64,000 nucleotides of DNA from Homarus americanus (GCF_018991925.1 NW_024753920.1:1-64000); one strand, 5' to 3'; positions 1 through 11,598 are shown, counted from the first letter of the stretch. Notes: generated from the sequence alone by a model not told the origin. A program made the numbers and translations.

Positions 1-182
1 TAGAAGTTACGTATTGCCTATTTTTTTTTCTTTCCTTGTTTTTCTTCCTGTGACTTTTTTCCCCACATATTCTCTTCCTTCCCAACATTTATCAACATGT
101 TCGCCAGTTTTCCTCCTCAAACGCGCTAATCAAAATTTTTCCTCTTTTTCCCTTTGCTTTCCCAGGACGTGCATGGAATGAG

Positions 183-185
<3 letters not shown>

Positions 186-258
<73 letters not shown>
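186..258. repeat. (GA)n microsatellite
   Basis: Uninterrupted GA dinucleotides, about 36 units. The GA strand is the + strand. Confidence 0.98.
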
Positions 259-260
<2 letters not shown>

Positions 261-369
261 GGGCATGAATTTGCTATAGAGATTCCTCATCGACCATCAA
301 GGGATGATCACTGCCACATTTTGTGACATACCCCTGGTGCGCGTATGCAAAGAGGTTAAGCCACCGTTG

Positions 370-570
370 AATATGGACAGACTTCCCATCTCCCCATCCA
401 ACTCCCTCACCACCCCATCCCCTGATACCACCCTCACTCTCCCTACCCCACACTTCATCACTCTTCATTCCCACTCCCTCCCTTCCTTCCCTCATTTCTC
501 ACCCTCCCCATCCCACTCTGTTGGACACTCCTCCTCCCCACCCTCACCCAACATCCAAATCTCTCCCCAG
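370..570. repeat. Pyrimidine-rich tract (TCCCCA/ACTCCC)
   Basis: C- and T-rich imperfect repeats such as CATCTCCCCATCC and CACTCCCTCCC. A 103-residue frame (304-615) crosses it, but its Ser/Pro/Thr/His composition follows the repeat, so it is not called as a gene. Confidence 0.8.
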
Positions 571-755
571 GTTGGAAATGTTGACGCTGACTCACTGCAG
601 GAGGAACGTGATTGAGCAATCTTAATCTGACCGTTATTGATGTTGAGTTTATTAAGAGACCTTCAACATGTGATTTATTTTGTGTGTAATAGTTATTTAA
701 TGATGATAAGAGATGACTATACTGATGTTATTTACCCTGTGGCTACAGTAAATAC

Positions 756-756
<1 letters not shown>

Positions 757-817
<61 letters not shown>
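757..817. repeat. (CA)n microsatellite
   Basis: About 30 perfect CA units. A short (GACA)n lies at 932-950. Confidence 0.98.
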
Positions 818-819
<2 letters not shown>

Positions 820-1019
820 ACGAAAAACCTTAAGTGAAATACAGGATAACCAAAGTTCCACACACTCAATTCCTCTGTTAGCATTCTGTGTGTTCCAACC
901 AACAAACCCAAGGAATGTAAATGGCTATGTGTACAGACAGACAGACAGATGATCAATATGCTTCCTTCCTGTATACCTAGTAAAACAACAAAAACATATG
1001 ACGATATTCCTGATATTCC

Positions 1020-1043
1020 AGAGAGAGAGAGAGAGAGAGAGAG
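1020..1043. repeat. (GA)n microsatellite, short
   Basis: Twelve perfect GA units. Confidence 0.95.
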
Positions 1044-1620
1044 GCAGGAAAGGAACAGGTGAACCAACAACCGTGAAGATGGCTGCAAGGAGGTGACTAA
1101 CACTACTATATGATTGCACACCTATACCGTGCCCCTGGGCTAATCTTGCCGTTCCCCTACAACTACATCCTGTTTTTTTTTTTATAGTTTTAGCTTATCA
1201 ACTTTATTGGCAAAGCTTGGAGCAAAGTTTGTATATCTCTTATAATTCAGTCAGGTCTCTTGACACTGAGAGACACTGTTCACTGCCACAGAGACAGAGG
1301 TTCATACACAGAATAAGTCATATCTTCTATTTGAGACCAACCAGTGTGGGGTTGTAGCTTTGGGGCTATGCACTCCTTTTTACCTCCAAACGTACACCAC
1401 ACCCTGTCGTCATTCTTTGCCTCCATCTATTATCTTCTTTACACCCAGTGATGCAAAAATGGTTGTGTTTTTGTGAACCCCACTTTCTACATTACCTCAC
1501 CCCACCTCTACACACAACCTCACCCTACCCCATAACCTCACCCGCTTTACATTAACCTCATCTCTGCCTCAAGCCTCGTCTCACACCTGGGGTTAACCTT
1601 GTTTTGGAATGACCTAAGGA
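1044..1620. other. Low-copy sequence, nothing recognised
   Basis: No long open frame, no tandem structure apart from an 11-base T run near 1171, and a loose CTCACCC-type repetition at 1490-1560. I see no gene or RNA here. Confidence 0.6.
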
Positions 1621-1635
1621 ACCATCCAGTAGGAC

Positions 1636-1947
1636 TTGGAGACGGAGGGGTGGGGAGAGAAAGGGCTGGGGAGATGGGGAGGGAATAGGGACGTTAATGT
1701 GAGGGGGACATAACAAGGTATGAGGGAGAACAAGGTACGTGGAGGGAGAACAAGGGTAATGTGAGGGGGAAATGAGCAATGAGGAGAATGGGAAGGTTAA
1801 TGTTAAGGAAGAATAGGGGAAAGTGGAGGTGATAAGAGAGGAGAGGAATGGGAGACCACAACGATGGGTGAGGAGAGAAGGAAGGAAGAAGGGAGAGAAG
1901 AAGAAAGGAAGAGAGAATCAGAGAGAAAGTAAAAACAAGACCAGTTT
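1636..1947. repeat. Degenerate purine-rich tandem repeat
   Basis: Loose repetition of GAGGGAGAACAAGG- and GGGAAGGTTAATGT-like phrases on the + strand, nearly all purine, running into a GA microsatellite. The period is irregular. Confidence 0.65.

Positions 1948-2008
<61 letters not shown>
1948..2008. repeat. (GA)n microsatellite, one interruption
   Basis: GA repeat with a single T interruption at 1975. Confidence 0.97.
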
Positions 2009-2010
<2 letters not shown>

Positions 2011-2334
2011 AAAATTTAAACCAATAAGTTAAAGCACAATTGCCACAAAACAAATACAGTGAACGAAAGAAACAAAAACAAAAATATCTAAAACGAGCAA
2101 AATTCAAATAAAAATAAAAAATAAAAACTCGGATTACAAGAACAGAGATCCAAAAATACTTAACACTTAGAAACCTGTAGGGTCTTTATCTGATGAAGCA
2201 CTTACCACCAAACCAGGAGGACATCGCTGGACACCATGGCAAGGAGGAGAGAGAGCTATTGATAGGTCTCAACACCGCCTGGGGAATGTGATCAAAATAC
2301 CAGTGTAGAAAAAATTGGGAGTTTGTGGCTGTTA
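2009..2334. other. A-rich then low-copy sequence
   Basis: An A-rich run (about 2040-2130) followed by non-repetitive DNA with no convincing frame. Confidence 0.6.
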
Positions 2335-3125
2335 TTGGCAGGTAAGCAGGGGAGGAGGGGAAGGAGGGGAGATGAAGGAGGAGTGGAGGGGTGAAGGGAG
2401 AGAGGGGTGTATCAGAGGAAGGGAAAGTGGATAGGAAGGGTGAAAGGGGAGGGAAGGGATGAAGAGGGGTAGGAGGGGAGGGCAGAAGAGAGGGGTGGCA
2501 AGGGGAGGGAAGGGGTGAAGAGGCTAGGGAAGGTGAAGAGGCTAGGAAAGGGGTGATGGAGGGGAGGTGAAGAGGAGGAAAGAGAGGCGGGAAGGGCAGG
2601 ATGAGGGGGAGGGTGGGGGAAAAAAGGTGTTGATAGAAGGAAATGTTCAGGGGGGTGGGGGAGGTACTGACAACATGACGTGGGGGGAGGTGCTGACAGT
2701 AAGGACGGGGGAGGTGTTGGATATATGACGTGTGCAGGGGGGTGGGGAAGCAAAGAAGTGGTGAGAGGAGGGCAATGAGGGGATGAGGCTAAAGTATTAG
2801 GAAGAAGGATGAGGAGAGGGGAGAGAAGAGAGGAGGATAAGGGAGGGAGAGGGGAGAGGGGGAAGGGGGGAGAGAGAGGAGGCGAGAGGAGGAGGAGGCT
2901 AGGTGGAGAGAAGGCGGAGAGAGGAGGGTGAGGGTGCAGAGGAAGAGGGGGGAGTAAAAGGGAAAGAGGAGAGGAGAGTAAGAGGAGGAGGAAGATGAAG
3001 GCAAAAGAAGATAAAAGAGCAAAGAATGCAGAGACGAAAGAAAGGAGAGAAAGACGGAGAGTGGAGGGAAAGAGAGGGAGAGAGAGAGAGGAGAGGGAGA
3101 GAGAGAGATGAGAGAAGGCAATGAG
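2335..3125. repeat. Polypurine tract, about 790 bp
   Basis: Almost continuous G/A on the + strand (GGGAGGA, GAAGAGG and similar words) with scattered T and C. Many G runs of 3-6. The 250-residue minus-strand frame across it is Leu/Ser/Pro only and reflects the tract. Such sequence can form triplex or G-quadruplex structures. Confidence 0.9.
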
Positions 3126-3179
3126 GGGAAGAATCACAGCCAAAGAGACGGGAAGGTTACCCAAGTCGAGATATTAAAC

Positions 3180-3305
3180 AAAAAAAAAATCACTGAAGCG
3201 CAAAAGAAGAAAGAAAAAACAAATAAACAAACAATACAACATATATCAAAATAATAATAAATAAAATAAATAAAAAAATAAATAAATAAACAGATAAATA
3301 ATTAT
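3180..3305. repeat. A-rich (AATA/AAAT)n tract
   Basis: Poly-A followed by imperfect AATA and AAAT units. Confidence 0.85.
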
Positions 3306-3427
3306 AATGCCTGTGTATTCATACTGCACATAACAAGCTTCTCAAGGTAATTAAACTAAACGTGAAATTAACTCAGAGGATGATGATGAAATAATGATGG
3401 TGAGCAGTTCTTCATTCTATTACCAAC

Positions 3428-3428
3428 G

Positions 3429-3469
<41 letters not shown>
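3428..3469. repeat. (GA)n microsatellite
   Basis: GA repeat with one AA slip. Confidence 0.97.
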
Positions 3470-3494
3470 CTAAAATGTATATAGGATAAGAGTT

Positions 3495-3560
3495 ATAGAT
3501 AGATAGATAGATAGATAGAGATAGATGATAGATAGAGGATAGATATAGATCGATAGATAA
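3495..3560. repeat. (GATA)n microsatellite
   Basis: Six clean ATAG units, then a degenerate GATA tail. 3561-3840 is low-copy with no supported gene. Confidence 0.95.
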
Positions 3561-3840
3561 TCACCCCTGGTTCCCTAAATGCGACACTTCCAGGGGGGGA
3601 TAAGAGAGAAGGCCTCAGACGCCACCATCCATTGACATTTCTGCTAGCAGACACCGACACGAGAAGCTTGATAAGTTACTGTTTTTGTCGGTGTGTGTGG
3701 TCGCTGTCATCCGAGGAAGGTGTCTACCTTGCAGATGGAATAGAATTCCCTGAGAGAAAGTGCAGATCACAACTGTTCTACATACCCACACACCTCCCGA
3801 TGGCCCAACACTCTGATACTCCACACCCTCCTCTCACATA

Positions 3841-4020
3841 CTGAACCTAATCTAACTCATTCATCAAACCTCATTCAACCACACACCGAACTTAATTCCA
3901 CACTTCCAACCTAACTCCAACTCACCTAATTCCACCCAACTCTAACTCCAATTTTAACCCAATCCTGAACCTGGCCTGACCCCATTCAACCTCCACCTAC
4001 CCCAACCTAACCTAACTTAT
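3841..4020. repeat. Degenerate AACCTAA-like tract
   Basis: Repeated ACCTAA, AACTCCA and AACCTC words ending in AACCTAACCTAACTTA at about 4003-4018. It resembles decayed telomere-type (CCTAA)n sequence. Confidence 0.65.
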
Positions 4021-4083
4021 CTGGAGGTTTAGGCACACAACTTTGGGTCCACTTTAGTAAGAGGAGCCATGATCGGGACAGAT

Positions 4084-4231
4084 CGGGGGGAAAGGAGGGG
4101 TGAGGGTGGGAGGTGGTGAGGGGGAGGCAGAGGGGGAGCAAGGGGGGGGATTAGGGGCTGGAGGTGGGAGGGGTGGGAGGGGGGGGAGGGTAGGGTGGGA
4201 GGTAGTGGGGAGGGTGGTGGGGGTGGGGTAG
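4084..4231. repeat. G-rich tract, quadruplex-prone
   Basis: More than ten G runs of 3-8 separated by short A/T loops on the + strand, including GGGGGGGG near 4142 and 4182. Confidence 0.85.
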
Positions 4232-4383
4232 TCATCACCTCGTCTAGTTGAGGGGGCCAGTGGTCGCGACTGTTGGTCCAGCTGATCATTATAAACTTTA
4301 AACAGGTTTCCTCACGACCCTAAATCAACAGGTAATTTGCTAATTACTAAATAAGGATGATTTCCAACTACTCAGCTGTAAGA

Positions 4384-4409
4384 ATGTGTGTGTGTGTGTG
4401 TGTGTGTGT
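4384..4409. repeat. (GT)n microsatellite
   Basis: About 12 GT units. 4410-4777 is low-copy sequence with nothing recognised. Confidence 0.95.
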
Positions 4410-4777
4410 ACATATGTCCATCTTCTGGGGGTAATCAGTAAGCAAGTTCAAAGGTTAACATTGAGGTTGATCAAGAATTCTTGCTGGTGGTAGTTAAGAC
4501 CACCTATCGTTGTATCCTAATTTGAGTTTGTAGTCTGAACCACCAAAATTAGCTTTCTTTTGTTTACTCCACTGTTGGCACACGTGTTGGAGAGTTAGTC
4601 ACTTAGGAATGTGATTGGCGGTTTCTGAATAATGTACAAGAGAGGGTTTATATTCTCAAAAGTGTATTATCGTAATTTTCTTATCTCTACCGGCTTGATA
4701 TCCCTTTTTAAGAGATGAAGTTATAGGTGTGGATGAATGACTAAATGTTAAGGAAATGGTTGATGAATAAGAGTCTA

Positions 4778-4975
4778 GGGGGCTCAGGTAGGGGTGAGAG
4801 GTGGGGGGAGAGGGTGGGGAAGGGTGAGAGGGGTAGGGGAAAATAGGTGTGGAGAACGGGGGGGGTGGGGGTGGATGGGTGGAGAGAGGGAGGGGAGAGG
4901 GTGATTTTAGAGAGAGGGATGGGAGATGGTGGGTAAGGGTTTGAGAGAGGGAGGGTGATGGAGGAGATGTGTCTG
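4778..4975. repeat. G-rich purine tract
   Basis: GGGAGAGGGTGGGGA-like repetition, G-run rich, on the + strand. Confidence 0.85.
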
Positions 4976-5022
4976 AAGATCTGGCTGATAGTCCCAGCAT
5001 CACCACCTGTAATGGACAGTGC

Positions 5023-5160
5023 ACAAACAGGAGCAATAAATAGAGACTAGACAGTAAACAGGAGCAATAACAGAGACCAGATAGTAAACAGTAGCAACAA
5101 CAGATATCTACGTAAATAGAAGCAACAGAGACTTGCATGCAAACAGAAGCAACAACAGAC
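5023..5160. repeat. Degenerate minisatellite, 27-34 bp unit
   Basis: Five units each opening with AAACAGNAGCAA followed by CAGAGAC-like sequence (starts near 5024, 5056, 5087, 5115 and 5141). Unit length drifts, so this is an old array. Confidence 0.75.
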
Positions 5161-5591
5161 CATAATACCAACATTACCGCCAATAAGACATTGTGGAGAA
5201 AGCATTTAGAGGTGGAACCAAGTAGCATAGATATAAAGGAGTGAGTCTACCTGGCTCTTTTGATCATAACTATATAAGTTGCACAAGCCTTTTTTTCCTC
5301 TCAAACCAGTAAAAATGATATATACATAAACTTATATAATGTATCAAGGTGACTTTCTGTCTCTTTTCCGTCTTTATTTCTGTCTGTTCGTCTCTTCACT
5401 ACTCTCCAAACTCTCTGGTAACACGATGTCACTGACCAGTACTACAGACCACCCTACTTCAGCGGCCTTATATAAACACACTGTCAACCATCCTCACTTT
5501 ATTGCCCAAACTCACACCACCTAAAGGACGCTATAGGAACCCTTATTGTAATCCTAAGCACAACTTCCTTCCCTGTTATATAATCTCCAAC
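5161..5591. other. Low-copy sequence, nothing recognised
   Basis: No frame above 65 codons and no tandem structure. Confidence 0.55.
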
Positions 5592-5668
5592 TAAAAAAAT
5601 ATAATAAATACGCAAATAAAAAATAAAAAATAAAATAAAATAAATAAATAATAAGATAATAAATAAAA
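5592..5668. repeat. A-rich (AAAT)n tract
   Basis: Imperfect AAAT and AATA units. AT-rich low-copy DNA continues to about 5900. Confidence 0.85.
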
Positions 5669-5903
5669 CTTATAAACAACGATACTGCAAGAAATAAAAA
5701 TAAAAAATCTTGCTGTTGTTGATTCTAGAATAAATATCAGTACCATTTATCTATCACTAAAATCTACACCTTTCTCAATTTACTACTGGGATTTATGTCA
5801 ATTTATATACATCTACGTTCGTAATTTGATAATGTTTAGTAGGAAATATGTATAAAGGGTAATAATGTTCATTGTTTTAATAGTACTGGAAAAAAACTCA
5901 CCA

Positions 5904-6007
5904 CTACACATACATACATACATATACATTTACATACATACAGTACATACTTACATACATACAGTACATACATTACATACATACATACATACATATTTAC
6001 ATACATG
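5904..6007. repeat. (ACAT)n microsatellite, interrupted
   Basis: ACAT units broken by TTTAC and AGT insertions into four blocks. Confidence 0.95.
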
Positions 6008-6112
6008 TAACTCAATAACTCGAAGGTTTTATATCCCTATAAGTTAATTACTGGCAGCCGTAGACCAAGACACTGTCAGCAGCCCGGAATTATCCGTGTT
6101 CGTGAGCTGTGT

Positions 6113-6115
<3 letters not shown>

Positions 6116-6180
<65 letters not shown>
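6116..6180. repeat. (GA)n microsatellite
   Basis: GA repeat with a single phase slip at 6150/6151. Confidence 0.97.
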
Positions 6181-6182
<2 letters not shown>

Positions 6183-6280
6183 CCCACCCACACTGAATAC
6201 TTAAATCTCGTCGCCGCCTCCCTAGAGTTATGTGCATGTTGTTTCATTTACTTGTTCTGTATTATAGGATCACCTGTCAA

Positions 6281-6281
<1 letters not shown>

Positions 6282-6320
<39 letters not shown>
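6282..6320. repeat. (CA)n microsatellite
   Basis: About 19 perfect CA units. Confidence 0.97.
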
Positions 6321-6322
<2 letters not shown>

Positions 6323-6421
6323 TTACTGGGAGCGAATCAACTACCAAGAGCGTGTATACCTTCGGCGTCGCTAATTAAATACTTGTTCACCCTCCTCCTC
6401 CTCGGCAGTGACCTTCCGTCT

Positions 6422-6423
<2 letters not shown>

Positions 6424-6492
<69 letters not shown>
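6424..6492. repeat. (GA)n microsatellite
   Basis: About 34 perfect GA units. Confidence 0.98.
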
Positions 6493-6494
<2 letters not shown>

Positions 6495-6562
6495 AGACCC
6501 GAGGCCAACAAAGTCTTAGTATTCATAGGTGTCGGCCCAGCATCTGGTTGTAGTAATGGGTG

Positions 6563-6860
6563 ATTCAGCTGCACCACAGCACCACCACCACCAAATGTTG
6601 AGCCTCAGGGGATGGTGTGTGTGTAAACGCGTTCGAGACGAGGGGAAATGATGGTGGTAAGGTATTAAATATATGGTGATGGTGAGGAGGGTGGGATGTT
6701 TTAGGGTGATGGGGAGGGGGTGATATATGGTGGTGGTGATGGCGAATGGTGATGTGATGGTGGTGATGAATAAGATGATACTGATGAGGAGGATGAATGG
6801 TGTGAAGTGATGGTGTTGGGTATGATAGATGATGATTATGATGATACTGCTCCCAACATG
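6563..6860. repeat. GGT/GAT trinucleotide-like degenerate tract
   Basis: Starts with (CAC)n, then GATGGTGGTGATGG-type repetition on the + strand. The minus-strand frame is His/Pro-rich because of it. Confidence 0.8.
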
Positions 6861-7086
6861 TTAACATATCATATTGCTCTCAGCAAAAAAAAAAAAAAAA
6901 CTTAAAACCAGTGCACCCAAAAATAAAACAAAATAAATAATAAATTTTCTCAATAAGGACGTTTTACATACCGTCAATACACGATTTATTCCATAATTTA
7001 TTCATTACAATAAACTAAAATAAATTTCCTACGATTCACTTGACGTTGATAATAATAATCACGTTCGGTAATTTTTTTCAGTACTA

Positions 7087-7156
<70 letters not shown>

Positions 7157-7226
7157 TGGTAATAATAATAACAGCAACAACAATCGTAATAATAAAAAAA
7201 TAATAATAATAATAATAATAATAATA
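7087..7226. repeat. (AAT)n microsatellite, two blocks
   Basis: Perfect AAT at 7087-7156 and 7199-7226 around a CAA-containing spacer. Confidence 0.97.
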
Positions 7227-7410
7227 TCAACAATAATAAAACCACAACAACAAAAATCACTAACAATAATCCTTAATTTACTACTATATTTCAATTAACT
7301 CTTTACGATAAACAATAATAACTCCTGCAAGATCTAATTGAACTATAAGTGAATAAGTCAGACCATAACTACATAATTATATCAGATTACGTTTCTTAAT
7401 ACCTGAGTCC

Positions 7411-7900
7411 AAGTATCGTAGGACGGGAGCTTAGCTATTGTAAACTGCATCAAAATATCCTCAAAACACTGTAGAATATCGTAGAACTGAACTATTGTGT
7501 AATTTTGGTCTCAACTTTGCATAACTTCAATGTATTTGCAATAATAACTAAATTCCAAGTATCGTAGGATCGGTATCGTAAAATCAGCAAACATATTATT
7601 TCCACAAACGAAGATCAAGTATTGTAAAACTAAACTATCGTAGAAGCCATCACATAACATTACAATATCTAACATCTATTAATTACATGAACCAACTATC
7701 ACCACAAGTCATCTATCGTAGGGACCGGATATCGTAGAAGCCAAAACAGACAATATTACAACACTTAATCTCAAGTATCGTAGAAATCCTCAATGCATAA
7801 TTCCCACATCACCCAGCCTCAGTTTCCATCGCAATCAACTATCGTATGGGCCATCTATCACATAGTAAAGGTCAGGTATCGTCGATCCGGTTTATCGTAG
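7411..7900. repeat. Dispersed TATCGTAG word cluster
   Basis: TATCGTAG occurs exactly at 7414, 7477, 7560, 7636, 7714, 7730, 7776 and 7893, with one-base variants at 7574, 7840 and 7877 (plus TATTGTAA at 7620). Spacing is irregular (14-110 bp), and the DNA between copies is not obviously tandem. No reading frame explains it. Confidence 0.85.
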
Positions 7901-7979
7901 ATGATGGCTACTGTAACGAGATGAAAGACACACAAACGAGCGAACAAGGGATCATCCTCCAATGTCCTGATAATTAGTG

Positions 7980-8431
7980 AGAGACGGGAAGATGGGGAGG
8001 GGAAGGGAGGGGAGAGGGGAGACGAAAGGGAAGGGAAGGGGAGGGGAGAGGAGGGGAGGAGAGGCAGGAAGCTGACTGGTAGGAGATGAGGGGAGGCAGG
8101 ACTAGGGGGAGGAGAGGAATGAAGGTAACATGAGGAGGAGAGAGGGAAGGGAATGAGGGGAAGAAGGGGAGACGGAGAGGAGGAGATGGGAAGAAAGAGG
8201 GAAGGGGAAAAGAAAGAGGATAAAGAGTAAACATGGATCAGAGGGAAGGATAGAAGGATGGGGAGACGAGAAAGGAGGAGAAAGGGAAGAAATGAAAGGA
8301 CAGTTGGAGAGAAAGGTGAGGGGAGTAGAGGGGTGAGGGAGAGAGGGGGTGAGGGGAGTAGAGGTGTGAGGGGAGGAGGCAGGGAGGGAAAGGATACGCA
8401 ATGACACCTGGGGAGAATAGTGATTGTAGTT

Positions 8432-8463
<32 letters not shown>
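7980..8463. repeat. Polypurine tract ending in (GA)n
   Basis: GGGAAGG- and GGAGGAGA-like purine tract to about 8400, a short low-copy gap, then (GA)n at 8433-8463. 8464-8800 is A-rich low-copy DNA. Confidence 0.88.
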
Positions 8464-8466
<3 letters not shown>

Positions 8467-8799
8467 TTAACGTCAACGAAAAGAGAAATTGGTCAATAAA
8501 AGACTAAAAAAATAAATAAATAAAAACAGACACGGCGAAGACTCAAACTTCTATTAGAGAAAACGACGTCAACAAAGGTAAGTAATAAGAGGGATAACTT
8601 AAAAAAATAGTCACACATCAGGTATAAAAAGTGTTGCCACCTCATGTATGTTTGGTGTTCATGCTCCTAAGTTTTGAGAGAGTGAGAGAGAGTGAGAGAG
8701 AGACACGCAAACTTAATTAAACTAATTAACTTAAAGTTTTAGCCGTCTAAAATGCAAAGTCAATTATATTATAAATGGTGGCACCACATATATAGCGCA

Positions 8800-8895
8800 C
8801 ATGAGGAGGAAGGAGAGGAGGAGGGGAGGGGAGGAGAGGAGGAAGAGGAGGAGGGGAGGGGAGGAAGAGGGAGGAAGAGGAGAGGAGAAAGCTTG
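8800..8895. repeat. Polypurine tract (GGAGGA)
   Basis: GGAGGAGGGGAGGGGAGGA-type repetition on the + strand. Confidence 0.9.
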
Positions 8896-8947
8896 AGGTG
8901 TTGGTGAGGATGATGATGAAAATCGCTTGACGGAACACCACTACCAA

Positions 8948-8987
8948 ACACACACAGACACACACACACACACACAGACACACACAA
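8948..8987. repeat. (CA)n microsatellite with GA interruptions
   Basis: CA repeat with two CAGACA interruptions. Confidence 0.95.
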
Positions 8988-8999
8988 ACTTTCACACTC

Positions 9000-9410
9000 T
9001 GCTTTCCTTATTCACTCTTCCCCACCCCACCCTTCCATACACCCTTGTCACTCAACCATACCACCCTCCTCCACCCTACAACCGATTCCTCCATCCTTCT
9101 TTCCACCACCTCTCCACCCTACCCACCTCCACCCTTCCACATCCTCCCACCTCCTCACCCATCCCTTCTTCCTACCTCTCCAACACTCTTCCTCCTCCAC
9201 TCATCCGCCTAACCCTTTCCTCACTCCACCCTTCCCTCCTCTTCCACCTTTCTTCACCACCTCCCCACCCTTCTTCCTTTTCTTCTCTCTTCCTCCTCCC
9301 TTCCCCCTTCCACCCTTCACCCATGCCTCCCAATTTTTCCTTCCCACCCTACACCCTTTAAACCACCCACTACCCCCACCCTCCCTCCACTCTTCCGCCC
9401 ATTCCCACAT
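9000..9410. repeat. Pyrimidine-rich CCACCCTTCC tract
   Basis: CCACCCTTCC and CCACCTCC words recur at roughly 10-30 bp. The + strand frame at 8927-9361 is His/Pro/Ser/Leu low complexity and is not called as a gene. Confidence 0.8.
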
Positions 9411-9458
9411 CAGAGTTACTAAGGCAGTGTCAACAAAGACCAGAGCTCCCACCCCCAA

Positions 9459-9483
9459 TAAATAAATAAATAAATAAATAAAA
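9459..9483. repeat. (AAAT)n microsatellite
   Basis: Six AAAT units. Confidence 0.95.
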
Positions 9484-9831
9484 ACTAAGACAAAACTCAT
9501 ATAATTAAATAGTTACTGCTCAATACTATTAATTAATCTATGTAATCCGAGGTCACCACCCACAACCCCTAGAGACCAACGCCACTCCACACCCCCACCC
9601 CGCCCCCAGAAACCAAGGCTACTCTTCCTGTGTTCATCAACTGTGTATAAAAGAACTTGTTAATATAGGACATTTTGGATTCAATCTACCGGTTGAACCA
9701 TCTATGTCGAAGTCCTTTGTTTACGTACGGGTAGACAGGAGGACGGACGGGCAAACGGACTGACGGACGGAAGAACAGACAAACGTACAGCCATGAAACA
9801 TAACTGACCCTATCTCGAACCTTCACAGTCA
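9484..9831. other. Low-copy sequence with GACG words
   Basis: Mostly unique. 9729-9790 holds a loose (GACGGACG) repetition. No gene seen. Confidence 0.6.
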
Positions 9832-10035
9832 TGGGGAGGGAAAGGAATGGAAGGGGAGGGAAAGGAAGGAAGAAAAGAGGAGAGAGGGAGGGAGGAAAGG
9901 AGAGGTGGGAAGAAAAGATGAAGAGATGAAGGAAGGAAAGGAAAGTGCAGGAAAGGAAGGACGAAGAGAGTGAGGAGGGACGAAGGGGAGAAGGAGGAAA
10001 GGGAGAGGAGGGAATGAGCAGGAGAAAGGAGAGGC
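9832..10035. repeat. Polypurine tract (GGAAAGGAA)
   Basis: G/A-only stretches on the + strand. 10036-10362 is AT-rich low-copy DNA containing two TTAACTATTACCCC repeats near 10140-10180. Confidence 0.88.
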
Positions 10036-10359
10036 ATCACCCAACACTTGTAATACTCCAAAACACACATTAAAAAACCCCACAAATATTACCATGACAT
10101 AAACACACGTTCGTAACTACCCCCAAAAATTCCCCTATTTAACTATTACCCCCCCTTTAACTATTACCCCCTATTTAACTACGTCATCCCATTAATGTGT
10201 CGCATCAATTTATTACATCAACTCACATCACCTGATACACGAGTTCAATCATCCATAAAGTATGTGTTTGTAGGCATAATTTTTTGTAGCTAATTTAGAG
10301 GTTACATATTGAGTTGACTACATAATATATTTACACTAAAATACGCCAATGACTATCTG

Positions 10360-10362
<3 letters not shown>

Positions 10363-10407
<45 letters not shown>
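10363..10407. repeat. (GT)n microsatellite
   Basis: About 22 perfect GT units. Confidence 0.97.
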
Positions 10408-10409
<2 letters not shown>

Positions 10410-10658
10410 CAAAGTCAGTCACAAATACATAAGCGTATACACTATGCTTCACTTTACGTACATTCCACTCAAATTGCCTCCATACATCGGAAGTAAATAA
10501 CACAAATATCTCGTAATTTCCACAGTGTTATTTCCCCACAAACTCTACCTACTTCTAGTCATCAATCATCAAGACCAAAATCAATGATCTATTCAGTCGA
10601 CATCAATAAATTCCTTTTTCTTACTCTCTAAGATTTCCTCCGGCTTCATCCGTCTCAG

Positions 10659-10903
10659 CCATCATTCGAGGTATCAGTGTCATTCATACATCCATCACTG
10701 AAGATAACTGTGTCATCCATCACCAAGGTAACTGTGTCATCCATCACTGAAGGTAACAGTGTCATCCATCACTGAAGGTAACAGTGTCATCCATCACTGA
10801 AGGTAACAGTGTCATCCATCACTGGAGGTAACAGTGTCATCCATCACCGAGGTAACAGTGTCATCCATCACTCGAGGTAACAGTGTCATCCATCACCAAG
10901 GTA
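10659..10903. repeat. Minisatellite, 25-bp unit, about 10 copies
   Basis: Consensus GGTAACAGTGTCATCCATCA plus CTGAA. CCATC starts at 10659, 10692, 10717, 10741, 10766, 10791, 10816, 10841, 10865 and 10890, so the period is 25 with occasional 24. Central copies are nearly identical and edge copies diverge. The period is not a multiple of three, so it is unlikely to be coding. Confidence 0.95.
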
Positions 10904-11041
10904 CCAATATAATCTATCGGCTCAAGATCTTCAGAGGAAATTGCACCAATATGTCTGTATGTATATCAACGCTCAGACACACTCGGTTAAAATCTCAGAT
11001 GATGGAAATAATCTGTCTTGACGGTGAGTGAGTGAGTCTGT

Positions 11042-11043
11042 GA

Positions 11044-11091
<48 letters not shown>

Positions 11092-11130
11092 GCCTGCCTG
11101 TCTGTCGTCTGTCTGTCTGTCTGTCTGTCT
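11042..11130. repeat. (TCTG)n microsatellite
   Basis: TCTG/GTCT units with one GCCT patch and one TCG interruption. Confidence 0.97.
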
Positions 11131-11250
11131 CGGTTGTCGTCGTCTCTGTCAAAATCAAAAGGAATATTAAATTGGTATTAGTTTATCACCTTTATTTCGC
11201 CAAATCGCTAAAAAGTTAAAGAAAGTTACGGTTGTCATAAAATTCGAGTC

Positions 11251-11254
<4 letters not shown>

Positions 11255-11318
<64 letters not shown>

Positions 11319-11322
11319 GAGA
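11255..11322. repeat. (GA)n microsatellite
   Basis: GA repeat with one CA interruption near 11311. Confidence 0.97.
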
Positions 11323-11510
11323 TCCTGACTCATTATTGATTCATCACGTTCTCATTTCGCCAAAAAGAACAAAGAGTTACCGAAAATCTTGTAAAAATAG
11401 TTATTTACCAACAACAGACTCTTTCTTTCATCCCCCCAAAAAAAAATAAAGAAAAGTTTGATTCTCAGTTAATAAAAGTATTTATAGTTCGCCAAAATCC
11501 TTCCACCCCC

Positions 11511-11583
<73 letters not shown>

Positions 11584-11598
11584 TAATAATAATAATAA
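11511..11598. repeat. (AAT)n microsatellite
   Basis: AAT units with one extra A near 11581. Confidence 0.97.

Noticed and set aside
2412..3164. 250-codon Leu/Ser/Pro frame on the minus strand
   Set aside because: It follows the polypurine tract exactly and has no ordinary protein segment.
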